The notes under the pieces: generated by a model
Databases searched by the model: none
What the model was told of the DNA's origin: nothing
Seen by the model: only the letters and a program-made list of their open reading frames with translations
NCBI GenBank assembly: GCA_940671915.1
Contig: CALNVZ010003433.1
Location: 28,260,596 to 28,324,595, forward strand
Length of the DNA: 64,000 bases
Reading direction: 5' to 3'
Source of the DNA: Paracentrotus lividus
Taxonomy: Eukaryota > Echinodermata > Echinoidea > Camarodonta > Echinidae
Shown here: positions 24,903 through 36,267 of the stretch, one piece after another
Numbering within the stretch: the stretch's first letter is position 1
Layout: every line of letters begins with the position of its first letter
Made by a program: the position numbers and the translations under genes

Positions 24903-25657
24903 AAGGAAACACGTCTGAGGTATAGAGTTGTCATTATTATTTACGTTAAATCTAGTTTTATGGTTACAGGCTAGATTCTTTTGTCTAGGGGAGGGGTCAA
25001 AATATATTTTGATTATGGTTCAACATTGATTTTATTCATTTTCACACCACGAAAGTTGTATTGTAAAATTGTATTGTAAAATCTCAGATTAATACAAATC
25101 AATATAAGATATTATGTAAAGTCACCATTAACAACCTTGTCATCAAGGTTAAAAAAGAATAAGGGGAAAATGATAACAATTAAGGGTTAAAGGTTTTTTT
25201 TTAATTTTAAATTATTTATTTAATTTGTTTTTAGCATAAAGGTGGAATAAAATATTCCGAATTTTAACCAATCACACTTTTTACTTCAACCCCTCCCCTA
25301 GACAAGAGACATAAGCCTATCCCCATAAATCTAGATTTAACTTAAAGAACATTATAAACAATACATCTCAGACGTGTTTCCTGGGGGTAGGACTGAGGGG
25401 GCTTGATCGGCCGGGTAAACAAAAAAGGGGCCCCAAAATGAGAAAAAAAATTACGAAAATGGGCATCATGGGGGTTGTCAAGACTTAAAAAAAAAAAAAA
25501 AAAAAAATCCCAGTGAAGGCTTGGACGAATGTTCAAGATATAGCCAGGGTCCCGAAAAGTAAAAGCATGGACAAACATACTCAAGAAATTAAAGACGGAG
25601 TAAAATCATGTTGCTACAGCGGCAAAAAAAATATTCCACCTTTATGACGGACAGTGT
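24903..25657. mobile_element. Truncated TA-target MITE, family G
   Basis: Matches the right part of the complete element at 49392-50384, from CCAAGGAAACACGTCTGAGG to the end TTTATGACGGACAGTG. The left arm is missing and the tandem-repeat foldback abuts the break. It contains CCCCTCCCCTAGACAAGAGA and the complement of that text. Confidence 0.75.
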
Positions 25658-26139
25658 ATACACCGTCCCTTCTACCACGTAAAACTTAGTACTATACACG
25701 GTTGCTCATAGAGGTTGGATATGCTTGTTTTTTGTTTTTTGTTTTTGTTTTTGTTTTGGTTTTTTGTGCGAATGTAAATGTTATACAAAACATTTTTTAC
25801 GATATAACATCCGAGTGTACTTTACATAATAACAATATCAGTAAAAATACATTATATGACATAATAATTGGAGAGAGGGCGCTGTTCAGCAGTTAGCACC
25901 AAATTTGTATCTCTCTTACTTTGGACACTTTTTACCTGGATTTTTGAAATATTTTGATTGGATTTTCAATTGTGGACCATCTATTCATTCACTTTGGACT
26001 TCATGGATACTAATTACTGCATTTGTGAAGGTTTATGAGGTTTTCATCTCCTTTAATTTTGTTGACTTCACATTTTGTCTTGTGTAATGGGCAAGTGAGA
26101 AGCTATGATAGTTGATACAGTTTGTATGTACTGAATAGC

Positions 26140-26250
26140 ACTGAGCTTTTGTTCTACACAAAGGAAGTTCTGAGCACTTACAAAGATGTTGAGCACTGAA
26201 TAGCTTTTGTTCTACACAAAGGATGTTCTGAGCACTTACAAAGATGTTCT
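26140..26250 (+). repeat. Short tandem duplication in the retrotransposon 5' region
   Basis: A segment of about 75 bp containing CTTTTGTTCTACACAAAGGA and GAGCACTTACAAAGATGTT occurs twice in direct orientation. Repeated 5' regions can be promoter modules in non-LTR elements; that role is inference only. Confidence 0.7.
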
Positions 26251-26269
26251 ATAAAACGCTTTCACTGCT

Positions 26270-26533
26270 GTGTCTAATATTTCTGTGCAGTCTTGTGTCT
26301 GGGGTGTATATGAACAATCACACAGTGATGGTACCTCTTTTCCCAAAATCGAATCTTGGAAATTTCACAAATACTGTGGGAAAAGACTGTGTTTTTACCC
26401 CAACTCCAACCCGACTTTCCAATTACTATTACTGCTTGCTGGTGATGTCAGTTCAAATCCAGGTCCAAATGCTTCTGGTGAGCTCCGACCAACCCATCAC
26501 CAACCCAACACAAATTGGACTGTATTTTGTTGA
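26270..26533 (+). CDS. Leader ORF of the non-LTR element with 2A-like motif
   Basis: Short reading frame immediately before the endonuclease. It ends with a leucine-rich stretch followed by GDVSSNPGP (26441-26467), the ribosome-skipping 2A-like consensus in which NPG is followed by P. In related non-LTR elements a 2A motif near the ORF start separates a leader from the endonuclease-RT protein. Here a stop and frame change about 60 bases after the motif separate it from the endonuclease. The overlapping frame from 26244 starts with a hydrophobic, signal-like stretch, so the original leader may have begun there. The element is decayed, so present expression is doubtful. Confidence 0.6.
   Translation: MSNISVQSCVWGVYEQSHSDGTSFPKIESWKFHKYCGKRLCFYPNSNPTFQLLLLLAGDVSSNPGPNASGELRPTHHQPNTNWTVFC
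26441..26467 (+). other. 2A-like ribosome-skipping motif
   Basis: Encodes GDVSSNPGP, matching DxExNPGP except for Ser in the Glu position. A run of five leucines and Ala precedes it, as is usual upstream of 2A sequences. Confidence 0.75.
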
Positions 26534-27310
26534 ATGCTCGCAGTTTAGCCAATAAATTACTAGATCTTAAAGTTCTGGTCAGTACCGAAAACCTCAACTT
26601 GTTCTTCATAACTGAAACTTGGTTGAATGATTCCATATACGACGGTGAACTATTTTCGCCTGAATACCAGTTGTGCAGGAGAGATAGAAACCACAACGGG
26701 GGAGGGGTACTCTTTGGATATAACAAGGTGCTCAATTCCTCTCGTAGATATGATTTTGAAATTCCAATCGACAACCCTGATTCGAAAGCTTGTGAATTGT
26801 AATGGTCACAGATTGCACTTCATAACGGTCAAGGAAAGATTCTTTTTGGAACCTTGTACAGACCTCCATCATCCACTTCTGCATCTTTTTGTGAGGCTCT
26901 GAACTATTCTCTAAACAGAATAGCTCCTGGAATCCAGAATTACAAAGCGATATTTCTAACGGGTGACCTCAACTTGCACTTGTTTATTGATGTCGAAGGA
27001 AATTCAATCCCATTAAACAAAATTTCGGAAGAAGTATTGAATATCACATCATCTTTTGGTCTGTCGCAACTTGTGCAGTTTCCAACCAGACGAGGAAACA
27101 ATCAACGTGATTCTGTCCTCGATCTTGTGTTCTGTAATAATCCAGATCTCGTATGTAATATACGACGCGGTCCGGGAATTGGTAAGAGCGATCATGATTC
27201 AGTTCAATTTGATATTAGTACTTGTAATAGATCACAAATCCTACCTCGCTCATTTTTGCAGTTTCACAAAGCGGATCAACATGATTTCCAAAACACCATT
27301 AATGCAATTG
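26515..27310 (+). pseudogene. Endonuclease domain of the CR1/L2-like element
   Basis: Read in two frames. 26515-26802 gives NARSLANKLLDLKVL and FFITETWLNDS; 26854 onward gives MYRPPSSTSASF, IFLTGDLNLHLF, LDLVFCNNPDLV and GKSDHDSVQFD. These are the conserved blocks of apurinic-type endonucleases that nick target DNA for target-primed reverse transcription. A frame change between about 26800 and 26850 breaks it, and the DNA insertion at 27318 splits it from the RT. Confidence 0.85.
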
Positions 27311-27317
27311 AAGATGC

Positions 27318-28171
27318 TAGTACTAGATGTTCGTATGTTACATTTTGGCTAAATTGAGTTATTTGTAATTTTCAACATGTTAGTATGTGTACTTTAATTA
27401 ATTACAAAGGGTCAAATTGGCACCCCACTGTTTTCACACAAAGCAACTTTTTAGTTCTAGATGTTCCTATGTGCAGTCATCTAAAACTAGAAGTACCTAT
27501 GTGACATGACCAGCCAATCAATACACGCATAGCAAGTCACATGATCTGTTCAATGCACACAGACATGCATACGCAGTGTGTAGTGCCGAGAGACAGCAAA
27601 ATTAGATCCTTTTTTAACAACATGGAGGGTGAAGAAGATATTTCGGAGCCAAATAATTCTTTTAAAAATTTGCCAAAAGTAGCGGTTAAACGAAAAAAAA
27701 GAAATCCAGAAGATTGGAAACAAAAATCCATCAAGAAAAAAAAAGAGATTCAGGTATATAGTTTTCTACGCATTACTTTTTTTATCAAAAAAATAATATC
27801 TTTAAATATTTCTGTAAAGTATTCAGAATGGAAATAACATGAGCTGTACTTATTTGGTATCTGCTAAGTGAAAATGACTACCATAAATATCTAAATATTA
27901 TGTTGTTTTCATTATGATGTTGACTTTTCAGTACTAGAAGTTCCAATGTGCACTGTTATAGAGCTAAAAGTTCCTATGTGCAGTTAATTGATTATTGATT
28001 ATAGACAATCAATAAGTATTATATTCCTAGATTATGCATCAAAACTTTCCTATACATGACACAATGTCAGTCTGAAAGTTTGACATCTATATGATATGAA
28101 ACATGATTTGTGGACATATTCAAAACTTTTAACTCTCTATTTCTCAAAACTGATTTGATGTAACATAGGAA
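27318..28171. mobile_element. DNA-transposon insertion inside the non-LTR element
   Basis: Interrupts coding sequence: the left side stops at GAAGATGC and the right resumes at GCATCTTCAATTCC, which join as GAAGATGCATCTTC with the reading frame preserved. The ends are inverted (TTCGTATGTTACAT against ATGTAACATAGGAA). The motif CTAGAAGTTCCTATGTGCA recurs several times inside in direct and variant forms. It carries a small exon-like ORF (27619-27752). The superfamily cannot be assigned. Confidence 0.75.
27619..27752 (+). CDS. Lysine-rich exon-like ORF in the inserted transposon
   Basis: The frame from the ATG in AACATGGAGG encodes an acidic start (MEGEEDISEP) then a very basic stretch (VKRKKRNPEDWKQKSIKKKK). 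It reaches CAG followed by GTATAT, a plausible splice donor, so it looks like the first coding exon of a transposon protein, with later exons deleted. The basic segment could bind DNA or be a nuclear signal. I do not recognise the family with certainty, and the donor call is inference. Confidence 0.4.
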
Positions 28172-28174
28172 GCA

Positions 28175-29780
28175 TCTTCAATTCCATGGGATCTTTTTGT
28201 TGATGAGAATGATATTAATTCCACTTGGGAAAACTTTACTATGCTACTTCATGCAGCAGTGAAAGATGTAGTCCCATAACTGTACAAGCGAAAAGTCGTC
28301 GTCGAAAACCCTGGATCACTACGGAAATTGTTCGTCTCTCACGCAAAAAGAAACGAGCCTATAATAAAGCAGTTTCGATGAAACACAAGAGATCATTGTG
28401 GGAAAAGTTCCAAAAACTAAACAAAGAAATGAACCAACTAACTAAACACTAATATAATGACTACCTACAATCGTTGGCACTTAACTCGTCTCATGACCCT
28501 GAACGTTTTTGGTCTTTCATTAAGTCTCAGAAAAAGAACACAAATGTCTCTTCATTTACATAATTATAATGATGCATGTGTGGAAACTCCATTTCTGATA
28601 GCTCAGGCTTTCAATAATCATTTTACAAGTAACTTTACTGCACAATGTAGCACATTGTATAATGATGTTGATATGTGCATGTCACGTTTGGGAATGTCCC
28701 CCCTGACCGATATTCATGTATATGAAGGAGATGTCCTGAAGGAAATAATGAAGTTAAAATCTAACAAACCCCCTGGTCCTGACGGCATTTCTCCGAATTT
28801 TCTTAAACTTAGCGATCATTCATTTGCTCCAATTCTTGCAAGGATTTGTAATCTAAGTCTGCAATTGGGGTCTACTCCCAGATCCTGGCGTGAAGCCTAT
28901 GTGACCCCTCTTCACAAGAGCGGGGTCAAAAGTCAGATTGAAAACTATCGACCAATATCACTTTGTTCGATACCATGTAAAATACTTGAACGTTTGATAG
29001 TTTCAAAACTCCTATTCCACTCTCAAACTTACAAGATTATCCCTGACTCACAGCATGGCTTCCTTCCCAAACGTTCATGCACATCCCAAGCCGTCTCACT
29101 CTTCTCTAATTGGGCAAGAGCCTTGGACCAGCCCAAACCGCCTCGAATAGATGCAATCTTTTTGTACTGGTCGAAGGCCTTTGACAAGGTAAACCATTCC
29201 GAACTCATAAACAAACTCCATAGTTATCGCATAATTATGTGGCAATGTTTTACGTTGGATACAGTCTTTTTTTCTGAACCGAAAACAATGTGTCCTCTTT
29301 GAAGGAGCGATGTCCAATTGGAAACACGTTTCTTTTCGAGTACCTCAGGGTTCCGTAATTGGGCCAATTCTATTTAATCTTTTCACAGCAGATTTACCAG
29401 ACACTGTATCATCTCCTCTTCCTCAATATGCTGATGACACTATTCTGTATCGCAACATTTACTCTCAAAATGACTCCCACATGCTTCAAGTCGATCTTCA
29501 TAACAGTGTGCAGTGGTGTGTAAATAATGATATGGTCTTAAATTCCACTAAATGTAAGGTAATGTATGTTACCAGATACAATACATGATGTGTACCTTAT
29601 TGATCAGAACCCTTTGGAAATAGTGAAATCATATAAATACTTGGGAATTACTTTGTCACATGATCTCAATTGGAAAAACCATGTCCACCCGGTTACTAAA
29701 AGATGTTCTATGCTTGGTCGTTTTATACGTTGCGTTGTGTCATCCGTCAGAGTACTATTTCAAATTTTTATTACATTAAT
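28175..29780 (+). pseudogene. Reverse transcriptase domain of the CR1/L2-like element
   Basis: Follows the DNA insertion in several frames. Order of signs: SSIPWDLFVDENDI, KPWITTEIVRLSRKKKRAYN, KLKSNKPPGPDGISPNFLK, ENYRPISLCSIPCKILERL, DSQHGFLPKRSCTSQAVSLF, LYWSKAFDKVNHSELINKL, FRVPQGSVIGPILFNLF, QYADDTILYRNI, YKYLGITLSHDLNWKNHV. The fingers, palm (YADD) and thumb-side blocks are all present, so the domain was once full-length. Breaks lie near 28452, 29230-29310 and 29580. Motif A lacks its first aspartate. The C-terminal region is cut short by the minisatellite. Confidence 0.88.
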
Positions 29781-29798
29781 GAAAGGACAAAATAATGC

Positions 29799-30450
29799 TT
29801 GTAATTGTCACTGGGTTAATCATGTTTATTGACTGATAACTTTTATAATATTGTCTTTTAGGAACTTAATCATTCATACTGTTCCTTCTTTACCTGTATT
29901 AGGAGAGGAGTGACCGAATTTATATTGTAATTGTTACTGGGTTAATCATGTTTTTTGACTGACAACTTATATAATATAGTCTTTTAGGAACTCAAGCATT
30001 CATATTGTTCCTTCTTTATCTATCTGTATTAGAAGTGGAGTGACCGAATTTATATTGTAATTGTTACTGGGTTAACCATGTTTTTTTTAAACTGGTAACC
30101 TATATAATATTGTCTTTTAGGAACTTAATCATTCATAAGTATTGTTCCTTCTTTACCTGTATTAGGAGAGGAGTGACCGAACTTATATTGTAATTGTTAC
30201 TGGGTTAACCATGTTTTTTTAAAACTGGTAACCTATATAATATTGTCTTTTAGGAACTCAAGCATTCATATTGTTCCTTCTTTATCTATCTGTATTAGAA
30301 GTGGAGTGACCGAATTTATATTGTAATTGTTACTGGGTTAACCATGTTTTTTTTAAACTGATAACTTATATAATATTGTCTTTTAGGAACTTAACCATTC
30401 ATATTGTCCCCTCTTTACCTGTATTAGGAGAGGAGTGACCGAATTTATAT
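29799..30450 (+). repeat. Minisatellite, about 129 bp x 5, in the retrotransposon 3' region
   Basis: Five direct units beginning near 29799, 29925, 30054, 30187 and 30319. Each has TTGTAATTGTTACTGGGTTA, a T-run, TATTGTCTTTTAGGAAC, TTGTTCCTTCTTTA and GGAGTGACCGAA. Unit lengths vary by a few bases. Confidence 0.88.
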
Positions 30451-30856
30451 TGCATAGGCCTACTACACTGTACCCATATTGGATTTTTCTACTCAGGAGT
30501 TGGCCGGGAGATTATTTCTAGTTGTACTCCCGAGCAGCTCCATCAATATTTAACTGACAGGGTTTTGAGTATTTGAGTATTTTAATATAAATTTTATCTT
30601 TACTTAATGTTCCTCGTTTTATGTTTTAAATATGTTATATAGGTTTTTAATCTTGTTCACGTGCATCAGCCAATATAGGGGGAACCTCCAGACAGGATTT
30701 TAAATTATTTTAGGCTATCCCCAGGCATTGGCTAATGCACTTATTTCCCCTCCATATTTTGTTATGTTTCAATCTGTTGTTTTGTCATGATTGTTTTATA
30801 ATGTATTTTTGTTGTCTGGAAATGAAATAAATAAAATAATAAAATAAAATAAAAAC

Positions 30857-32063
30857 AGACAATCTATGTAACTAAGACATGGGTAGTCGATTGATGTGAT
30901 AACCAAAATTTATCAAATACATGTATTTGAATTTCACAAACTGATTAAAACTACCCATAAAAAACTCAGATCCAGTGAATTAATGATTTTTGTCCTTTTT
31001 ATGAAACACCAACATGCCCGATTTATCAAATATATCTACTATTAAACTAAGTGATTGATAATACAAATATAATTCAAAAGTTTTACATAATATACCCTAC
31101 TGCTGAAACGCGTATAAAAATATTACTTAACCCAAATTGACCCTACATTTAACAAGTTACATTGAAATAATACAACTAATACCACCAAATGAAAAGCTTT
31201 ACATTATAAGCTACGACTAAAAATTATATAAATAAAACTGTACTTACACCATATTAATACTACGAATCTAAAGAAATTACCTTTCTAATTATAATCACTC
31301 ACTGTTTATTTATCATTATACTCGAAAATTTAATACTATAGTACTATACACGATTGATCATAAAGTTTAAATAAGCTGGGATTTTTTTTAGTGGCAATGC
31401 AAATGTTAAATAAAGCATTTTCCAGGAATAACATTAGAATGTAGTTGACATAATAATAATAACAGTAAAAGTACATTGTATGACATAACATGCCTCACAT
31501 TATCAGTCAATCTATGAAACTAAGACTAAACAATAAATTAAGTTGGACAATTATATGATTTATGATAAAGTACGGCATGAGATAAAATATTGTGACGCAA
31601 TTACTGCGATTAAATTCATTATAGTTAGAGCAACTTTGTTTTTAGATAGAGGCATACTGGGTGTTTGATTTTAAACAAACATTTGGATTGAACAAACTAA
31701 TATTAACTACCCTTCAAAAGGAAATATGCAGAGTCAGTAAATGTATGCATCTGCCCTTTGAAACATTCAAGCACCACCTTGTCCGATTTATCAAATAATC
31801 TACTTACTGACTGATCGGTAATACAAATATAATTCAAATTATTTACATGACTGTATACGCTACTGCATACTTGATTGACGCTACATTTAATAAGTTACTT
31901 TTAGATAATACATGTATTTCTACGAACTAATTGATTTAGTAATACATAGTACAAACATAATTCAAAAGCCTAACATGTACACGCTACTGCTAAAACATGA
32001 TATTACTTACACACAGATACATGATCATTCAATATCTTTTTGTACACTTAATGAGTGACTTTG

Positions 32064-32090
<27 letters not shown>
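30857..32090. repeat. Diverged direct duplication flanking the retrotransposon
   Basis: Segments from 30857 and 31505 share CAATCTATG-AACTAAGAC, CCGATTTATCAAAT, ACAAATATAATTCAAA and ACGCTACTGC-type text in the same order. A further partial unit follows at about 31930. The left flank of the element (25680-25862) matches 31340-31485. A poly-T run ends the block at about 32066. Confidence 0.7.
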
Positions 32091-32098
<8 letters not shown>

Positions 32099-32269
32099 GT
32101 GTTTTAACTTTGATAAGATCATACACGAATTTAAAAAATACTATGTACAACATTGGACCAGAAATCCCTTTTACCACGTAAAAGATGGTATCCTTAAAGC
32201 ATGAATAGGTATAAGGTTACATATAATTATTCAGATGTTTCGTCGGTTAGAAGATTCTTAGTTTGATTG

Positions 32270-32530
32270 TCCAAAAAATGAAATAAGGTTTGTTATTCCG
32301 AACATAAAATCGAATAGAGTTTGTTCATGATAAAAATTCCATTCCCTCTAGCTTCTACGAACTTCATTTGGTTTTCAGATTAACGAACCCTGTTTCACCT
32401 TCGGATTAACTATCCTTATTTCTACGGCGAATTATTTTTGAAGAACGAACCTTTGTATTATGGCATGAAATATTCGGATAAACAAACATTCAGGTATAGA
32501 GATCACCGGATGTTGTTTGGACTAACAGAC
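32270..32530. repeat. Decayed trace of the tandem-repeat foldback
   Basis: Contains GTTTGTTATTCCGAAC on the left and TTCAGATTAACGAACCC, TTCGGATTAAC and TTCGGATAAACAAAC on the right, matching the arms of the foldback at 23474-24900 in inverted order. Confidence 0.6.
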
Positions 32531-32883
32531 CTCCACGTGCCTTAGGTAAAGTGTAATACCACTACTTATTTTATATCTGATATGTATGTATTTTGATATC
32601 TAATAAATGCAAAATTTTGATAAAGTACAATAATACTTTTCATATATTTACAACATGTATATATAGATTTTGTATTCTAATTTATGTTATAATTTTAATG
32701 ATTGTTTATTAATGTTTGTTTGTTTTTTTGTTTTTTGTTTTTTTTACAAATTTGAAATTATAGAATTTTCTAATTAAGAGTAAATAGCTTTATATTGAAA
32801 TTTTGAGTTATCTTACAATTATATGTACAAATGAACAATGACATTTGAATTGAGCTCAACATTTCATGGCAAATAATCCGCTC

Positions 32884-33347
32884 ACGACAGTAAACCCAAC
32901 TTTGAGAACCTCATATTAAGATTTTATAGTTTGTATGACTTTGACGTTTATTTCATAATCCTGATAATAAAGAGTAAACCGTTTTCTATTCAATGATTAA
33001 AAAAAATTATACCTGTGTGGTGAAGGATTACTGAGCACTTATACTTTAAAGGAAAAAAACCCGTAAAATGTACTATACAAAGTTTTGTCCCACATGAATA
33101 GACTCAGGAGGTTGACCTCAACCATTAAATAAAATTGATCAGAAAGCTAGGGTAGATACTGCTAAAACTTGGTATGAGATATTTTCTGACGGAACTTGAG
33201 TAAAATTTAAGTTCTCAGTCACCCATGACTACACAAGTATACGTCAGGTATCTTTGGACAGAATAGGAGTTACTCGATGTTATGATATACGAATTGGTAA
33301 CACTTAAGTTAAACAATGTTGATACGAGGCTCTGGAAAATTAAATAA
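32884..33347. mobile_element. Family E MITE, copy 3 (degenerate ends)
   Basis: Follows the element at 4221-4760 through AAACCCAACTTTGAGA, CTCATATTAAGATTTTATAG, AAAGAGTAAACC and TGATACGAGGCTCT. The terminal CAGTG sequences have decayed, so the limits are approximate. Confidence 0.65.
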
Positions 33348-33837
33348 TAATTACTGCCTTAGGTCCATAATTTACAAAATGTATAACACATCCATAGTAA
33401 TGTTATTTCAGGGAGTAAAAAAAAATAAATACAGTTTGATTAATTGCTAACTCCATGTGTACATGAATACAAACTCATGAACATTTTAAGAACCCTCCAT
33501 CTGCAAATCTAAAGAATGCAACTAAATACATATCACAATATCATTACTTTACGATTCAAGCTTTCGATGAATAACAAATATAGGTATATAAGCCTTATTT
33601 ACATTTTTAATAGCGATATACACATTATACCCTTTATACCATTTATACACTATTTACATCAACACTGCTTTAGAGAACTGTATCATTAGAGTGTTGAAAC
33701 TTGCATTTTTATCTGATCATCAGAGAAAGTTATATTAAGAACACAGATAATGCATTCTGTGACTTTAACATTACAAAGAAAAAAAGATACATGATTGTAT
33801 AAATAAGTTATGAACATTAGTTGGATACATATCGAAC

Positions 33838-34045
33838 ATAAAGCGGCATAATTCATTTATAATAATTCATTGATATAAGATGTACATATAATTCGAACAT
33901 AATCAAAGTGAAATAATTCACGTACAATAATTCATGGAAATAGTATATACAAATAGTTCTTACATATGTCACTATGACATAATTTAGTTATATTAATTCA
34001 TGGATATAGCGTATTTACAAATAGTTCGAACATGATCATCATAAT
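33838..34045. repeat. Imperfect tandem repeat, about 65 bp x 3
   Basis: Units contain TAATTCATGGATATA-like, TACAAATAGTTCGAACAT and ATGACATAAT-like text in the same order. AT-rich and non-coding. Confidence 0.65.
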
Positions 34046-34734
34046 CAAACCCCCCTGAAAATCGCTCCCTTAGTAGCTAATAGAATTACCTACATATAAT
34101 TATATTTTTGAAACTCTTCTTGGTTCAATAATTATTGATATCTGAAATAGGGGGAACGTACTTTTTGTGTTGTGTCTATATAATTATTCAGTTCAGTTCA
34201 AGTGGTTTTTATTTCTCATGTCATATCAACAGTTTACCAATCAATACAATTGATACATAATAACGAATGAATATTAAATAAATACGAAACAATCTGGCAA
34301 AGAACAAAATATTCATATACATAATATATAACATGATTCTAAATAATTTTACATTACATGAGAAATGAGGAACCCAAAAAGCATAGCTTGTAAAATAGGT
34401 CCCTTTAGATATAAAACAATTATTTTCGTTTGTTCAAGATAATTCAATATTTCCGAAATATGAGGTATGGCCTTGTAACGTAAAAAATGATAATCAAAAG
34501 AAAAATCAAGAAAAAGAAACACGACAACAACAAAATAAAAGTTGAAATAAAAAAATACTATGAATAAGGAGAAGACAAGAGGTATAGAAGTAAAGAGTGT
34601 TTCCACGTGTCAGACGATTTGAATGAAACACCTGTAGCAGTTTTGAGAGAAGTGTGGCTCACTTGATTAATAGGAAAAAGAATATAATCATCATGGGGGG
34701 AATAGTACGGAGTACGATTCCAGAATTATTTGTT

Positions 34735-36090
34735 TTAAACGTTTTTTTGAAGGGGGATAGCCTGGGTATCAATTTGAGAGATTGATCTATTTCGTTCCAA
34801 TACTTGGGTCCTGTGAAAACTACAGTTTTTTGAGCGATGGATGTCCCTAAGAGTGGGGTGATACTGATTAGACTGTCTTGTTGGATACGAGTGTACTTCG
34901 AAATTCCTGGTAAAGATAGAAAAGAGAGGGGAGGGCAGTGCTTTTTGTGATAACTGAAACATAAAGATTCCTAAATGCCAATTGTAGATGTCGTCGATTT
35001 TTAGTATATTGTTATTAAGAAATAAACTATTGGTATGAGAAAGAAAGTGGACATTGTGTATTATTCGTATGATTCGTTTCTGTAAAATAAGTATTCTGTT
35101 ATTGAGAATCTTGGAGGAGTTGCCCCACGCTAAGATTCCATATGTCAGCGAGGGATATATAAGCGTCATATAAAGCGACAATAAAATCCGGAAAGGAAAC
35201 ATATGCTTTAACCTGTTGATCACACCAATATTTCTTGATATCAATCTACATAGTCAATATGAAATTTCCATGCTAGTCTATCATCAATAAAAATTCCTAG
35301 AAACTTAGTAAAATGAACTTTTTGAAGAACTTTACCATCAATTTGTATAGGGCCCGGAAGAGAATGAATAGAATTACTAAAAATCATGTAATGCGTTTTG
35401 TTGATGTTAAGTGACAGTTTATTTGCTCTTATCCAGTGTTGTACTTGTACATTAAATAATTCCGAATTGATTACGTCAAGGAGAATTTGAGGATCACGTT
35501 CAGAAAAGAAAATATTAGAGTCATCAGCAAAAAGTATGAATGATAAGATATCAAAATAATTTTTGAAATCATTAAGGTACAAAATAAAAAGGAGCGGACC
35601 TAAAAGAGAGCCTTGCGATACGCCACATCTAATAGTTTTTGTTGACGATATTGTATCATTAATGCAAGTAAATTTGTTTTCTTTCTGTTAGGTAGTTCCT
35701 GAACCACTCCAAGGCATTCCCTCTGATGCCATGAGAAAGTTTAAATAATAAGATTTCGTGGTCGATGGTATCGAAGGCCTTGGAGAAGTCTAGGAACAAA
35801 CCTATGGTATGACAATGATTGTCGATTGCATGAATTATTTGGTCAACAAGAACTATCATCGCGTGATTTGTGCCATGTTTTTCGCAAAAACCAAATTGAT
35901 TATCGGATAATATTTTAAAATTAGAGAGAAATTGAATCAGCCGAGAATAAACGAGTTTTTCTAAAAATTTTGAAAATGAAGTAAGCAGAGATATTGGTCT
36001 ATAATTTCCTCGATCATGACGGTCGCCTTTTATAAAGATTGGGCTTATTTTAGCTATTTTCATTTTGGTACGGACTGTTCCAGTCAATAA
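34735..36090 (-). pseudogene. Reverse transcriptase domain of the second non-LTR element
   Basis: Read in three successive minus-strand frames. 36087-35659 has GNYRPISLLTSFSKFLEKL, NQFGFCEKHGTNHA and LFLDFSKAFDTIDHEILL; 35582-35241 has FILFADDSNIFF and TKFLGIFIDDRLAWKFHI; 35244-34735 has the thumb region with YPSLTYGILAWGNSS and SYPTRQSNQYH. Both catalytic regions (LDFSKAFD and FADD) are intact, but frame changes near 35590-35660 and 35240 prevent one protein from being read. It ends at a natural-looking stop at 34735. Confidence 0.88.
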
Positions 36091-36267
36091 TGATATAATA
36101 ATACGTGTATGAGTGGGGTAACAATTTCTGTTATAATATTTTTCAAGAGAAAGTTAGTTATGCCATCGTATCCAGCTGCTTCTTTTTATCTTTAAGGTTA
36201 TTGGTAATGTTAATAATTTCTTCAGGTAGAATAGGGGTTAAAAACAAAGATTGCGCATTGCGTTGAT

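Larger units (their letters stand above)
25870..30856 (+). mobile_element. APE-type non-LTR retrotransposon (CR1/L2-like), decayed
   Basis: Order: 5' region, leader ORF with a 2A-like motif, endonuclease (about 26530-27310), a DNA-transposon insertion (27318-28171), reverse transcriptase (about 28175-29780), a 3' minisatellite and an AAAAT-type tail (30820-30853). Endonuclease signs are NARSLANK, TETWL, YRPP, GDLN and SDHD. RT signs are NYRPISL, QHGFLPKRSC, SKAFDKVNH, VPQGSVIGP and YADDTILY. It is inactive: the frame changes at several points, and the first aspartate of the usual LDFSKAFD motif is replaced (LYWSKAFD). The 5' limit is inferred from a paralogous empty site at about 31484-31512. 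Confidence 0.85.

Noticed and set aside
26448-26774. 108-codon minus-strand ORF
   Set aside because: Antisense shadow of the endonuclease region of the plus-strand retrotransposon.
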